Assembly: GCF_030530965.1 (NCBI RefSeq)
Contig: NZ_JAUMTY010000017.1
Coordinates: 27,414-42,328, forward strand
Length of the DNA: 14,915 bases
Origin: Corynebacterium sp.
Lineage (GTDB): Bacteria > Actinomycetota > Actinomycetes > Mycobacteriales > Mycobacteriaceae
Reading direction: 5' to 3'
The notes under the pieces are model-generated. The model was not told the origin of the DNA and searched no databases. It worked only from the letters and a program-made list of their open reading frames with translations. The translations under genes and the position numbers were made by a program. Shown here piece after piece: positions 6,508 to 13,557 of this stretch (the stretch's first letter is position 1; each line of letters opens with the position of its first letter).

Positions 6508-8619
6508 TTACGCTTTCACGTCTTGGTTTTTACTTCCCTGAGATTCCTTGCCTTGTGCGCTTTCTTTTGGAACCAGGTTCAAGAGGTCTTCCCCGTGCGA
6601 AATCTCGCCCGTGGCAATTGTGTCGATTCCGCCTATCCTCTTCCAGTTCGTGATGAGCACTGGAGTGACATCCGGGTGACCGGCCTTCGCAATCTTTTCT
6701 TTGTCAAAGGTCATGAGTTTTTGCCCGGCCGTCACGCGGTCGCCGCGCTTAACGAATGACTCGAAGCCTTCGCCTTTCATCTCGACCGTATCGACACCGA
6801 CGTGAACGAGGAGATCCACACCGAGGTCGAGTTTGACGCCAATCGCGTGTCCTTGAACAGCGAGGATCTTTCCGTCGCCGGGGCTATAAATGGTATCGCC
6901 TGATGGCTCAATAGCGACCCCGTGGCCTACTGCTCCGGCTGCGAAAGCGGGATCGGGTACATCTTTCAAGGGCACAATCGTTCCGTCGAGAGGAGCAACC
7001 AGTACTGAGGTTTCCGTGAGAACTGGGCGCTTCTTCTTCGTCGTAGTCGACGTCGCTTGGGCCTGCGATGACTCCGTCTGAGTTTCGGCCCCTGCCGCAG
7101 CCCCGGCTGGAACAGAAGATGCTGCAGACGAAGCCGAAGCTCCCTCGGTCTGGTTAGCAGCCGCCGCATTGTCCGCCTCTTCATCAGCGGCAATCTTTGC
7201 GCGGACTTCTTCCTTCTCTTCCTTTGAGCGGTAGTCGAAGAAGACGACCAGGAAGAATGAGGTAAAGAATGCTACCGCGATACCAATGGTGTATCCGAGC
7301 CAGGGTTGGAATGCCGGGATCGTTAAGATCGAGGTGAAGACGAAGGCATTGGCTTTAATGTTGAAGATGCCCATGACCACGCCGCCTGTAAAACAGCCAG
7401 CGAGTAACCGCGGATATGTCTTCTTGAATCGAAGAACAATACCGTACAACGACGGTTCGGAAATTCCACCAAGAAGACCGGCCATCAAAGCACCAAGTGA
7501 GACCTGTTTCATGGCCTTATTGCGTTCACGGAATGAACGGTAGAGAACACCCGCAACCAACCCGAAGCACGCGAAGTTCCAGGCACCCATGGGGCCTTGG
7601 ATGAAGTCGTAGCCGAGGGAGTTGATGTTCTGAATCATGACGGCGTTCAGCGGCCAGTGCAATCCAAGGGGCACAATGAACGGGTACAACAGCGGAACGA
7701 CGACGGACAGAATAAACGGCGAAAAGTCATTGATGGCTTTAAGAGCGTTTGAAATGCCGTTACCCAGGCCGATACCGAAGGGGCCAAGCAAGAATGCTGT
7801 GGCTGGGATCATAATGATTAGCGAGAAGAACGGCACGAACACCATCTGGACCGCTTCAGGGATGACCTTCTTCAGACCTTTTTCAACCCAGTACAACGCG
7901 ATGGCCGCGATCAACGGCGGGAAAACCTGACCGCTGTATTCGTTCAACACCATCGGAAGACCGAAGACGTGAACGACGTCTTCGCGGTTACCTAGGCTCA
8001 TGAACTCCGGGCTCATGAGAGCAGCAGGAATAGCTGCGCCAACCCATTCGTTAGCGCCTAGTTTCCGAGCAGCTGTTGCGCCCACCATGATCGGCAGGAA
8101 GTAGAACACCGACTGGTACATGGCGTGCATGAACTGGTACGTCGGCGGTTGATTCTCTGCACGGAAATCCTGAATCCCCATCGTGTCGAGGAGGACGAGG
8201 ATCGTGATGATCAGTGAAGCACCGAGGAGAGCCCACAGGATTGGCCGGAACGTGTCAGAGAGGAACTCGAATGCGTAGTCGACCCAGCCGAACTTTCCGC
8301 GGACTCCTCCGTATTCTTTCTTGGAGGATTTTTGCCGATTGCCGCCGCCTTCAGCACTTTCCGCAACCCCCGGGAGCTTGATCAACTCCTGGTAATAATT
8401 GGCGACTGCACCCCCCATGACGACCTGCAGCCCGTTGTCCCCCTGAGGAACAACACCTAGTACTGATCCATTCTCGTCGAGGGCTTCTGTATTCGCTTGT
8501 GACCGATCATTCAACTGGAACCGCAAGCGAGTCGCACAGTGCGTCACTGACGCTATGTTATCTGCCCCACCGATATTATCCAGGATGAACCGTGAGGTGG
8601 TTTCGGTTTGCGAAGCCAT
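6508..8619 (-). CDS. ptsG: PTS sugar permease EIIBCA, probably glucose-specific (PtsG type)
   Basis: This membrane protein takes up a sugar and phosphorylates it with phosphate passed from PEP through EI and HPr. The order is B-C-A: EIIB at ~1-85 with phosphocysteine Cys28 (THCATRLRF); a multi-spanning EIIC at ~115-462 with hydrophobic segments, GLHWPLNA (319-326) and GISEPSLYG (385-393); an Ala/Ser/Gln-rich linker (~465-535); and EIIA at ~536-690 with His591 and phospho-acceptor His606 (LLVHVGVDTV). It has 703 residues, close to C. glutamicum PtsG (683), which I recall as very similar and likewise located between rpsA and coaE. The start was set at the ATG of MASQTETT because AAAGGA lies 5 nt before it; a GTG one codon upstream is only 2 nt from that signal. 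A beta-glucoside permease (BglF) is the main alternative, but no beta-glucosidase or antiterminator gene is adjacent. Upstream sites suggest repression and cAMP-type activation. Confidence 0.85.
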   Translation of the reverse strand: MASQTETTSRFILDNIGGADNIASVTHCATRLRFQLNDRSQANTEALDENGSVLGVVPQGDNGLQVVMGGAVANYYQELIKLPGVAESAEGGGNRQKSSKKEYGGVRGKFGWVDYAFEFLSDTFRPILWALLGASLIITILVLLDTMGIQDFRAENQPPTYQFMHAMYQSVFYFLPIMVGATAARKLGANEWVGAAIPAALMSPEFMSLGNREDVVHVFGLPMVLNEYSGQVFPPLIAAIALYWVEKGLKKVIPEAVQMVFVPFFSLIIMIPATAFLLGPFGIGLGNGISNALKAINDFSPFILSVVVPLLYPFIVPLGLHWPLNAVMIQNINSLGYDFIQGPMGAWNFACFGLVAGVLYRSFRERNKAMKQVSLGALMAGLLGGISEPSLYGIVLRFKKTYPRLLAGCFTGGVVMGIFNIKANAFVFTSILTIPAFQPWLGYTIGIAVAFFTSFFLVVFFDYRSKEEKEEVRAKIAADEEADNAAAANQTEGASASSAASSVPAGAAAGAETQTESSQAQATSTTTKKKRPVLTETSVLVAPLDGTIVPLKDVPDPAFAAGAVGHGVAIEPSGDTIYSPGDGKILAVQGHAIGVKLDLGVDLLVHVGVDTVEMKGEGFESFVKRGDRVTAGQKLMTFDKEKIAKAGHPDVTPVLITNWKRIGGIDTIATGEISHGEDLLNLVPKESAQGKESQGSKNQDVKA

Positions 8620-8639
8620 CACAATCCTTTCGCATTTAT

Positions 8640-8670
8640 GTCCGATTATGTCTGTTCGGACTGTGTCCGA
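8640..8670. promoter_or_regulatory. Putative repressor operator of ptsG: three GTCCGA boxes
   Basis: GTCCGA at 8640-8645, TCGGAC at 8656-8661 and GTCCGA at 8665-8670 alternate in orientation. The last two make the palindrome TCGGAC-TGT-GTCCGA; the first two form an inverted pair with a 10-bp spacer. They lie between the ptsG -10 and its start codon, covering the expected transcription start. In C. glutamicum ptsG is repressed by the DeoR-type SugR, so that family is a reasonable candidate. I cannot confirm the motif from memory. Confidence 0.5.
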
Positions 8671-8671
8671 G

Positions 8672-8701
8672 ATTATCGTACCCCCTATTTGCTTGGTTTA
8701 A
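8672..8701 (-). promoter_or_regulatory. Probable ptsG promoter
   Basis: Read on the minus strand, GATAAT (8677-8672) within TACGATAAT is a good -10. TTAAAC (8701-8696) lies 18 bp upstream as a poor -35, which suits a promoter that needs an activator. Transcription would start near 8665, giving a leader of about 46 nt. Confidence 0.5.
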
Positions 8702-8712
8702 TAGCGGTTCTT

Positions 8713-8728
8713 TGTGAGGCTCGCCACA
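8713..8728. promoter_or_regulatory. GlxR/CRP-like site upstream of ptsG
   Basis: TGTGAGGCTCGCCACA fits the CRP-family pattern TGTGA-N6-TCACA with one mismatch in the right half. Its centre is about 55 bp upstream of the predicted ptsG start, where an activator could contact RNA polymerase. GlxR is known to activate ptsG in C. glutamicum; its action here is inference. Confidence 0.45.
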
Positions 8729-8737
8729 AATTGTGGC
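8723..8737. repeat. Short palindrome overlapping the GlxR-like site
   Basis: GCCACAAATTGTGGC has 7-bp arms about a central A and shares its CCACA with the GlxR-like site. An outer pair, AATAGC (8700-8705) and GCTATT (8736-8741), flanks the region. It may be a second regulator site or a fold-back element; the function is unknown. Confidence 0.35.
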
Positions 8738-8785
8738 TATTAGTTACAAACCACACTAACGGGCTTGATGATGACCACCGACGAC

Positions 8786-8818
8786 AAAAATCCCCCTACC
8801 CACACGGGATAGGGGGAT
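8786..8818 (-). terminator. Strong Rho-independent terminator of rpsA
   Basis: On the minus strand ATCCCCCTATCCC (8818-8806) pairs with GGGTAGGGGGAT (8801-8790) around a 4-nt loop, with one bulged T, and is followed at once by a run of five T. It lies about 80 nt after the rpsA stop and separates rpsA from the ptsG control region. Confidence 0.9.
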
Positions 8819-8846
8819 GGACCACAGTAACGAGTCTGTAGTTGTG

Positions 8847-8870
8847 AGGCTGGTTTTAACAGCCTATTTT
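8847..8870 (+). terminator. Plus-strand terminator-like hairpin with no gene in front
   Basis: AGGCTG (8847-8852) and CAGCCT (8860-8865) form a perfect 6-bp stem with a 7-nt loop, then A and five T on the plus strand. It faces the rpsA 3' end. No plus-strand gene precedes it, so it would stop an antisense or unannotated transcript. Confidence 0.45.
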
Positions 8871-8897
8871 TAGTCCGAACGTGTCATCAATCCGGAA

Positions 8898-10364
8898 CTA
8901 GTTTTCACCACCGGCGAGTTTCTCACGCAACTTAGCGAGCTGCTCATCAGAAGCCAAGGAACCGGAGTCATCTGCAGCGCTCTGCTCAGCTGGCGCGGAG
9001 TCACCCTCGGACTCGGAGGAGTAACCCGAGGCTGCGGCTTCCTTTGCCTCTGCGGCACCGGCACGGTGACGCTCGATCTGGGCGGTGTGCATCTCGTGAC
9101 GACGCTCCGACTCCGCGTACCGAGCTTCCCACTCGGCCCGCTGCTCTTCGAACCCTTCCAGCCATTCGTTGGTCTCGGGATCGAAGCCCTCGGGGAAGAT
9201 GTAGTTCCCCTGCTCGTCGTAAGAGTCGGCCATTCCGTACTTCGACGGATCGAACTCTTCGGTGTAGTCCTCGTCGGCCTGCTTGAGGGAGAGGGAAATA
9301 CGGCGACGCTCGAGGTCGATGTCGATGACCTTGACCATGACTTCTTCGCCGACGTTGACGACCTGATCCGGAACTTCCACGTGGCGTTCTGCCAGCTCGG
9401 AGATGTGGACCAGACCCTCGATGCCCTCTTCAACGCGAACAAACGCACCGAACGGAACCAGCTTGGTGACCTTACCGGGAACAATTTGGCCAATGGCGTG
9501 GGTCCGGGCGAAGACTCGCCACGGATCTTCCTGGGTGGCCTTGAGCGACAGGGAGACGCGCTCGCGATCCATGTCGACATCGAGGACCTCGACGGTGACC
9601 TCGTCGCCAACAGCGACAACCTCTGACGGGTGGTCGATGTGCTTCCAGGACAGCTCGGAGACGTGAACCAGACCGTCTACGCCGCCAAGATCGACGAATG
9701 CACCGAAGTTGACGATAGAGGAAACGACGCCCTTGCGGACCTGGCCCTTCTGAAGCTGGTGCAGGAACTCGGAACGAACCTCGGACTGGGTCTGCTCGAG
9801 CCATGCGCGACGGGAAAGCACAACGTTGTTGCGGTGCTTGTCGAGCTCGATGATCTTCGCTTCCAGCTCTTGGCCGATGTAAGGCTGAAGATCACGCACG
9901 CGACGCATCTCAACCAAGGAAGCGGGGAGGAACCCACGAAGGCCGATATCGAGAATCAAGCCGCCCTTAACGACCTCAATAACGGTGCCGGTGACGGGCT
10001 CATCCTTCTCTTTAAGTTCTTCGATGGTGCCCCAAGCGCGCTCGTACTGTGCACGCTTCTTCGACAGGATCAGACGACCTTCTTTGTCCTCTTTGGTGAG
10101 AACGAGAGCGTCGATCTCGTCGCCAACCTCAACAACTTCGTTGGGGTCGATTTCGTGCTTGATGGACAGCTCACGTGAAGGAATGACACCTTCCGTCTTG
10201 TATCCAATATCAAGAAGAACCTCATCGTGATCAATTTTGACCACAGTACCCTCGACGATGTCACCATCGTTGAAGTACTTGATGGTGGAGTCGATGGCAG
10301 CGAGGAAATCCTCAGTGGAGCCAATGTCATTGACGGCTACCTGAGGGGTTGTAGAAGTGGGCAT
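8898..10364 (-). CDS. rpsA: 30S ribosomal protein S1
   Basis: S1 binds mRNA on the small ribosomal subunit and helps initiation. The protein has 488 residues with four OB-fold S1 domains at about 33-104, 122-187, 207-276 and 293-361. The last two carry clear versions of the family core (VNFGAFVDLGGVDGLVHVSELS and VPFGAFVRVEEGIEGLVHISEL). Residues ~365-488 are a non-S1 tail: an acidic stretch, a charged helical part (~400-440) and a Ser/Ala/Glu/Asp-rich end. Four domains plus a disordered tail is the actinobacterial form; E. coli has six. The start ATG is preceded by GGAG about 11 nt away, longer than ideal. A probable promoter and a leader with a hairpin lie upstream, and a strong terminator follows. 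It lies downstream of polA on the same strand, with a 291-bp gap suggesting independent transcription. Confidence 0.98.
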   Translation of the reverse strand: MPTSTTPQVAVNDIGSTEDFLAAIDSTIKYFNDGDIVEGTVVKIDHDEVLLDIGYKTEGVIPSRELSIKHEIDPNEVVEVGDEIDALVLTKEDKEGRLILSKKRAQYERAWGTIEELKEKDEPVTGTVIEVVKGGLILDIGLRGFLPASLVEMRRVRDLQPYIGQELEAKIIELDKHRNNVVLSRRAWLEQTQSEVRSEFLHQLQKGQVRKGVVSSIVNFGAFVDLGGVDGLVHVSELSWKHIDHPSEVVAVGDEVTVEVLDVDMDRERVSLSLKATQEDPWRVFARTHAIGQIVPGKVTKLVPFGAFVRVEEGIEGLVHISELAERHVEVPDQVVNVGEEVMVKVIDIDLERRRISLSLKQADEDYTEEFDPSKYGMADSYDEQGNYIFPEGFDPETNEWLEGFEEQRAEWEARYAESERRHEMHTAQIERHRAGAAEAKEAAASGYSSESEGDSAPAEQSAADDSGSLASDEQLAKLREKLAGGEN

Positions 10365-10428
10365 ATGTTAAGTGCTCCGAAACGGATTGTAATCGAAAAA
10401 CGGACAGGAACGAGCGCGTCACACATGC

Positions 10429-10459
10429 GAAGAGCCATTCCGTTTCGCGAAGGCTCTTC
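10429..10459 (-). promoter_or_regulatory. Hairpin in the rpsA leader
   Basis: GAAGAGCC (10429-10436) and GGCTCTTC (10452-10459) are a perfect 8-bp inverted repeat with a 15-nt loop, 65 nt before the rpsA start codon. No T run follows on the minus strand, so it is not a plain terminator. E. coli S1 represses its own translation through leader structure; a similar role here is conjecture. Confidence 0.4.
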
Positions 10460-10528
10460 AGATGATTAACCTCTTATCTTCTCCTACCGGCAGTGTGTTC
10501 CCGTGGCCGTATCATGGCCGCCAGGTGG

Positions 10529-10557
10529 AATATCGCGACCATATACAACCGAGTCAA
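10529..10557 (-). promoter_or_regulatory. Probable rpsA promoter
   Basis: On the minus strand TTGACT (10557-10552) is an excellent -35, followed after exactly 17 bp by GATATT (10534-10529) as the -10. Transcription would begin near 10522, giving a leader of about 158 nt. The rest of the gap between polA and rpsA shows no further gene. Confidence 0.5.
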
Positions 10558-10655
10558 CGTCGATAAGAAAAGGGAAATAAGAGGCGGACACACGCGCGTC
10601 CTAAAATTTATCTCATTTTCCCTGCACTGGCAAACTTTCCGCTGGTGGAAGGCTG

Positions 10656-13433
10656 CTAATGGCCTGCTTCATTCCAATCGGCACCGACTGCCATTCCAAC
10701 CTCGAGCGGGACAGCAAGTTCGATAGCCTCATCCATTTCTCTCTGAATAATGCCTCTCACCTGCTCAAGCTCACCATTCGCGACCTCGACGTCGAGCTCA
10801 TCGTGAACCTGAAGTAGCACCCGTGATGCCAATTTTTCTTTTTTCAACGCAGCATCGACTCGGATCATCGCGACCTTAATAATGTCTGCCGCGGTACCTT
10901 GAATCGGAGCGTTCAGAGCTGCGCGTTCGGCATTCTCTCTCGCCTGCCGATTCAGGCTGGCGAGGTCTGACAAATAGCGCCTTCTCCCGAGCATGGTCGA
11001 CGTATACTCATCTTTCCGTGCGCGATCGACAACTTCATTCAGATAGCGCCGCACACCGCCGAACCGTTCAAAATACTTAACCATAATTTTCTTCGCCTCT
11101 CTTACAGAAATATCCAGCTGCTGTGAGAGGCCATATTCCGACAATCCGTAGACGAGGCCATAGCTCAACGCTTTGACTCGACGTCGTAGCTCAGGGGTTA
11201 CCTCGTTGACCGGCACATCAAAAACCTGCGAACCGACGAAATTGTGTAGGTCTTCACCGCTGCGATAGGCCTCAATGAGGCCTTGATCCTGCGAGAGATG
11301 CGCCATAACACGCATTTCGATCTGCGAATAGTCTGCAGTTAATAACGCTTCATACCCTTCACCTGGGACAAAGGCCGCACGTATTTGCCGCCCCTCCTCC
11401 GTGCGGACCGGAATATTCTGAAGATTAGGGTCTGTCGAGGACAAACGCCCCGTGGCAGTCGCAGTTTGGTTGAAAGTCGTGTGAATACGCCCGTCTGAGG
11501 CGATCGCTTTAATTAACCCATCAAGAGTGCTGACCCTTTTTTGATATTCCCTATGCGCCAGAAGATGGTCGAGGAACGGGTGCGGATGCTTCTCAGCTAA
11601 TCGTTCGATGGCTTTAGCCGCAGTCGAATATCCCGTCTTTGTTTTCTTTGTCTTAGGAAGTTCCAGTTTATCGAAGAGGACCTCTTGTAATTGTTTCGGA
11701 CTTCCTAGATTCAACTTAGGCATGTCAACGAGAGCACGGGCTTCCTCAACTTCTTTGGCCAATTTTTCAGCCGTTGAATCCCTCAACGCCGTCATGCGCT
11801 CTCTGTTTACCTTGATTCCAGCGTGCTCCATGCCGAACAAAATCGGGACGAGCGGGATTTCAAGGTTTTCGTAAATTGAGTACAAACCGGCTTCATCGAG
11901 CTTCTTCGCCAGTTCAGCGGCAAGCTCAAGAGGTGCTTCCGCGTGGTCAGCCAATTTGGCCCACTCAGGCCACGGAACCCCGGTAACCGATCGGTCGTCC
12001 TCACCGTCAGATGACAGATCCCCCACTTCTAACGACATTTGACGCCCAGAGCGGTGTTCCTCTTCCCATGACACGACGTCGCTGTCATAGAGATCCCGCC
12101 CAAGACGGCGTCGTACGACGCTCTCCAGATCGAAGCTCCCGGAGTCAGGATGGATTAAGTACGAGGCGAGCCTCGTGTCATGTTCAATGTTTGTAGCGGT
12201 CAGCCCCTCGCTACTCAACATGTGGAGAAGACCCTTGCCATCGTGTACCACGATCGAGTGGTCAGGATCCTGAAGCCATTCCTTCAACGCGTCGCGATCA
12301 TCATCCGTCATCCGACTCATGTTGATGATCGCCGTTTGTTTACCCTGCGTGATCGCTAGAGCCTTCATGCTTGGCGAGGATGGGAGGGCGCTTCCCAGCG
12401 CTGCGACGCCCGCAGGCGTGTGATCAGTAGCTTCCTCTAACCAGTTACGGACCTTCCCTTTCTGCAGGCCTACGCGTTCATAAGATAGGCGCTCACGATG
12501 ATTGTCAGCGTCCGACGAGCCACCCTGTGTCGGGATGACGGAAAAGACCCTCTCCCGGAGGTTCGTCCCGAACTGAACATCATCGAAGAAGTCGTTCACG
12601 TCATTTCTTGCTGACGGGCGGATTTCGCAGTCCTCGGGGCTGCACTTGATGGGGAGGTCACGGACCATTTCGGTCAGCTCGCGGGCTTGAATCACAGTGT
12701 CAATATCCCGCCGCAGTGCATCACCGACTTTTCCGCCGATATCGTCAATATTGTCAATTAAGTTATTAAGTGACCCGTACTTGTTTATCCATTTCTGGGC
12801 GGTTTTAGGCCCTACCCCGGGTACTCCTGGCATATTGTCAGAGGTGTCGCCCCGCAAAGCTGCAAGGTCCGGATATTGCATCGGGGTCACCCCGTACTTT
12901 TCTTCAACAGCTTCGGGAGTGAAGCGAGCGAGATTGGTGACTCCGCGAAGCGTGTACAGCACTGTGACGTCATCGGTGACGAGTTGCAGTGAATCCCGGT
13001 CGCCGGTGCAGATATAGGTATCAAAGCCCTGCTCGTGGCCCTGTGTAGCGAGCGTCGCAATGACGTCATCGGCTTCGTATCGTTTGTAATCGACGGTGGT
13101 GATTCCAAACGTTTCTAATGCCTGGCGAATGAGCTCAATTTGCCCTTTAAATTCTGGAGGTGTTTCCGGGCGTTGGGCTTTATAGTCAGCAAATTTTTCA
13201 GACCTAAAAGTGGGGCCCGCCAGGTCAAAAGCTGCAGCGATATGGGTCGGCTTCTCCTGTTCGAGAAGGGTCACCAGCATGGATATAAAACCATATACAG
13301 CGTTCGTATGCTGACCTGACGAATCAGTAAACTTGTCGGCCGGTAACGCGTAAAAGGCGCGGAAAGCCAGAGAGTGGCCGTCGAGAAGAAGCAACTTCTT
13401 CTTCGTATCCTCAACCTCGTTGGCAGACACCAT
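10656..13433 (-). CDS. polA: DNA polymerase I
   Basis: PolA fills gaps in excision repair and removes RNA primers from Okazaki fragments. It has 925 residues in three parts. The 5'-nuclease (~10-300) shows LLLLDGHS at 15-21, YEADDVI at 119-125, GDRDSLQLV at 144-152 and GVPGVGPKTA at 203-212. The middle domain (~353-520) has the place of the 3'-5' exonuclease but lacks the DxE metal motif, so proofreading is probably absent, as in mycobacterial PolA. The polymerase (~525-925) has TATGRLSSTDPNLQNIP at 658-674, motif A DYSQIEMRV with Asp701, the O-helix RRRVKALSYGLVYG at 750-763, and motif C VHDELD with Asp878. The O-helix has Tyr758 where E. coli has Phe762, the residue that in T7 polymerase allows dideoxynucleotides. 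AAGGAG lies 9 nt before the ATG. The neighbours are a sulfurtransferase upstream and rpsA downstream. Confidence 0.98.
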   Translation of the reverse strand: MVSANEVEDTKKKLLLLDGHSLAFRAFYALPADKFTDSSGQHTNAVYGFISMLVTLLEQEKPTHIAAAFDLAGPTFRSEKFADYKAQRPETPPEFKGQIELIRQALETFGITTVDYKRYEADDVIATLATQGHEQGFDTYICTGDRDSLQLVTDDVTVLYTLRGVTNLARFTPEAVEEKYGVTPMQYPDLAALRGDTSDNMPGVPGVGPKTAQKWINKYGSLNNLIDNIDDIGGKVGDALRRDIDTVIQARELTEMVRDLPIKCSPEDCEIRPSARNDVNDFFDDVQFGTNLRERVFSVIPTQGGSSDADNHRERLSYERVGLQKGKVRNWLEEATDHTPAGVAALGSALPSSPSMKALAITQGKQTAIINMSRMTDDDRDALKEWLQDPDHSIVVHDGKGLLHMLSSEGLTATNIEHDTRLASYLIHPDSGSFDLESVVRRRLGRDLYDSDVVSWEEEHRSGRQMSLEVGDLSSDGEDDRSVTGVPWPEWAKLADHAEAPLELAAELAKKLDEAGLYSIYENLEIPLVPILFGMEHAGIKVNRERMTALRDSTAEKLAKEVEEARALVDMPKLNLGSPKQLQEVLFDKLELPKTKKTKTGYSTAAKAIERLAEKHPHPFLDHLLAHREYQKRVSTLDGLIKAIASDGRIHTTFNQTATATGRLSSTDPNLQNIPVRTEEGRQIRAAFVPGEGYEALLTADYSQIEMRVMAHLSQDQGLIEAYRSGEDLHNFVGSQVFDVPVNEVTPELRRRVKALSYGLVYGLSEYGLSQQLDISVREAKKIMVKYFERFGGVRRYLNEVVDRARKDEYTSTMLGRRRYLSDLASLNRQARENAERAALNAPIQGTAADIIKVAMIRVDAALKKEKLASRVLLQVHDELDVEVANGELEQVRGIIQREMDEAIELAVPLEVGMAVGADWNEAGH

Positions 13434-13498
13434 GAACTAGGACTCCTTCGCTCTTATTTTCTCTGGCTGGTCGGTGGTTATTCTTCTTAAAATACGAC

Positions 13499-13518
13499 GT
13501 AAAACACGGCAGTTTTAC
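13499..13518. repeat. Inverted repeat between the sulfurtransferase and polA
   Basis: GTAAAAC (13499-13505) and GTTTTAC (13512-13518) are perfect 7-bp arms with a 6-nt loop. The repeat lies 39 nt past the sulfurtransferase stop and 65 nt before the polA start. On the minus strand it is followed by GTCGTATTTTAAG, so it could be a weak terminator or a site in the polA promoter. Confidence 0.35.
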
Positions 13519-13557
13519 ATCCGACGACGTACGCACAGGCCCTTACCGCGCAGCCCC

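Noticed and set aside
8715..8760. RAT-like antiterminator target upstream of the PTS gene (GGTTTGTAACT on the minus strand)
   Set aside because: It resembles the 5' arm of BglG/LicT targets, but it lies upstream of the predicted promoter, has no matching 3' arm at normal spacing or overlapping terminator, and no bglG-type gene is present.
8608..8841. Small plus-strand open frame (77 codons) in the ptsG upstream region
   Set aside because: It runs through the ptsG operator, promoter and the rpsA terminator and shows no ribosome binding site. Its composition follows these elements, not a protein.
9066..9626. Long plus-strand open frame (186 codons) opposite rpsA
   Set aside because: It is the antisense of the repeated S1 domains and mirrors their codon pattern; it has no own start signal or family resemblance.
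9630..10178. Plus-strand open frame of 182 codons opposite rpsA
   Set aside because: This too is an antisense shadow of a codon-biased ribosomal protein gene.
10600..10655. Terminator of polA
   Set aside because: A short stem of CCTTCC with GGAAAG followed by TTTG is present, but it has a mismatch and only three T, too weak to support.
10493..10726. Small plus-strand open frame between rpsA and polA
   Set aside because: It overlaps the 3' end of polA and the rpsA promoter, with no start signal or recognisable sequence.
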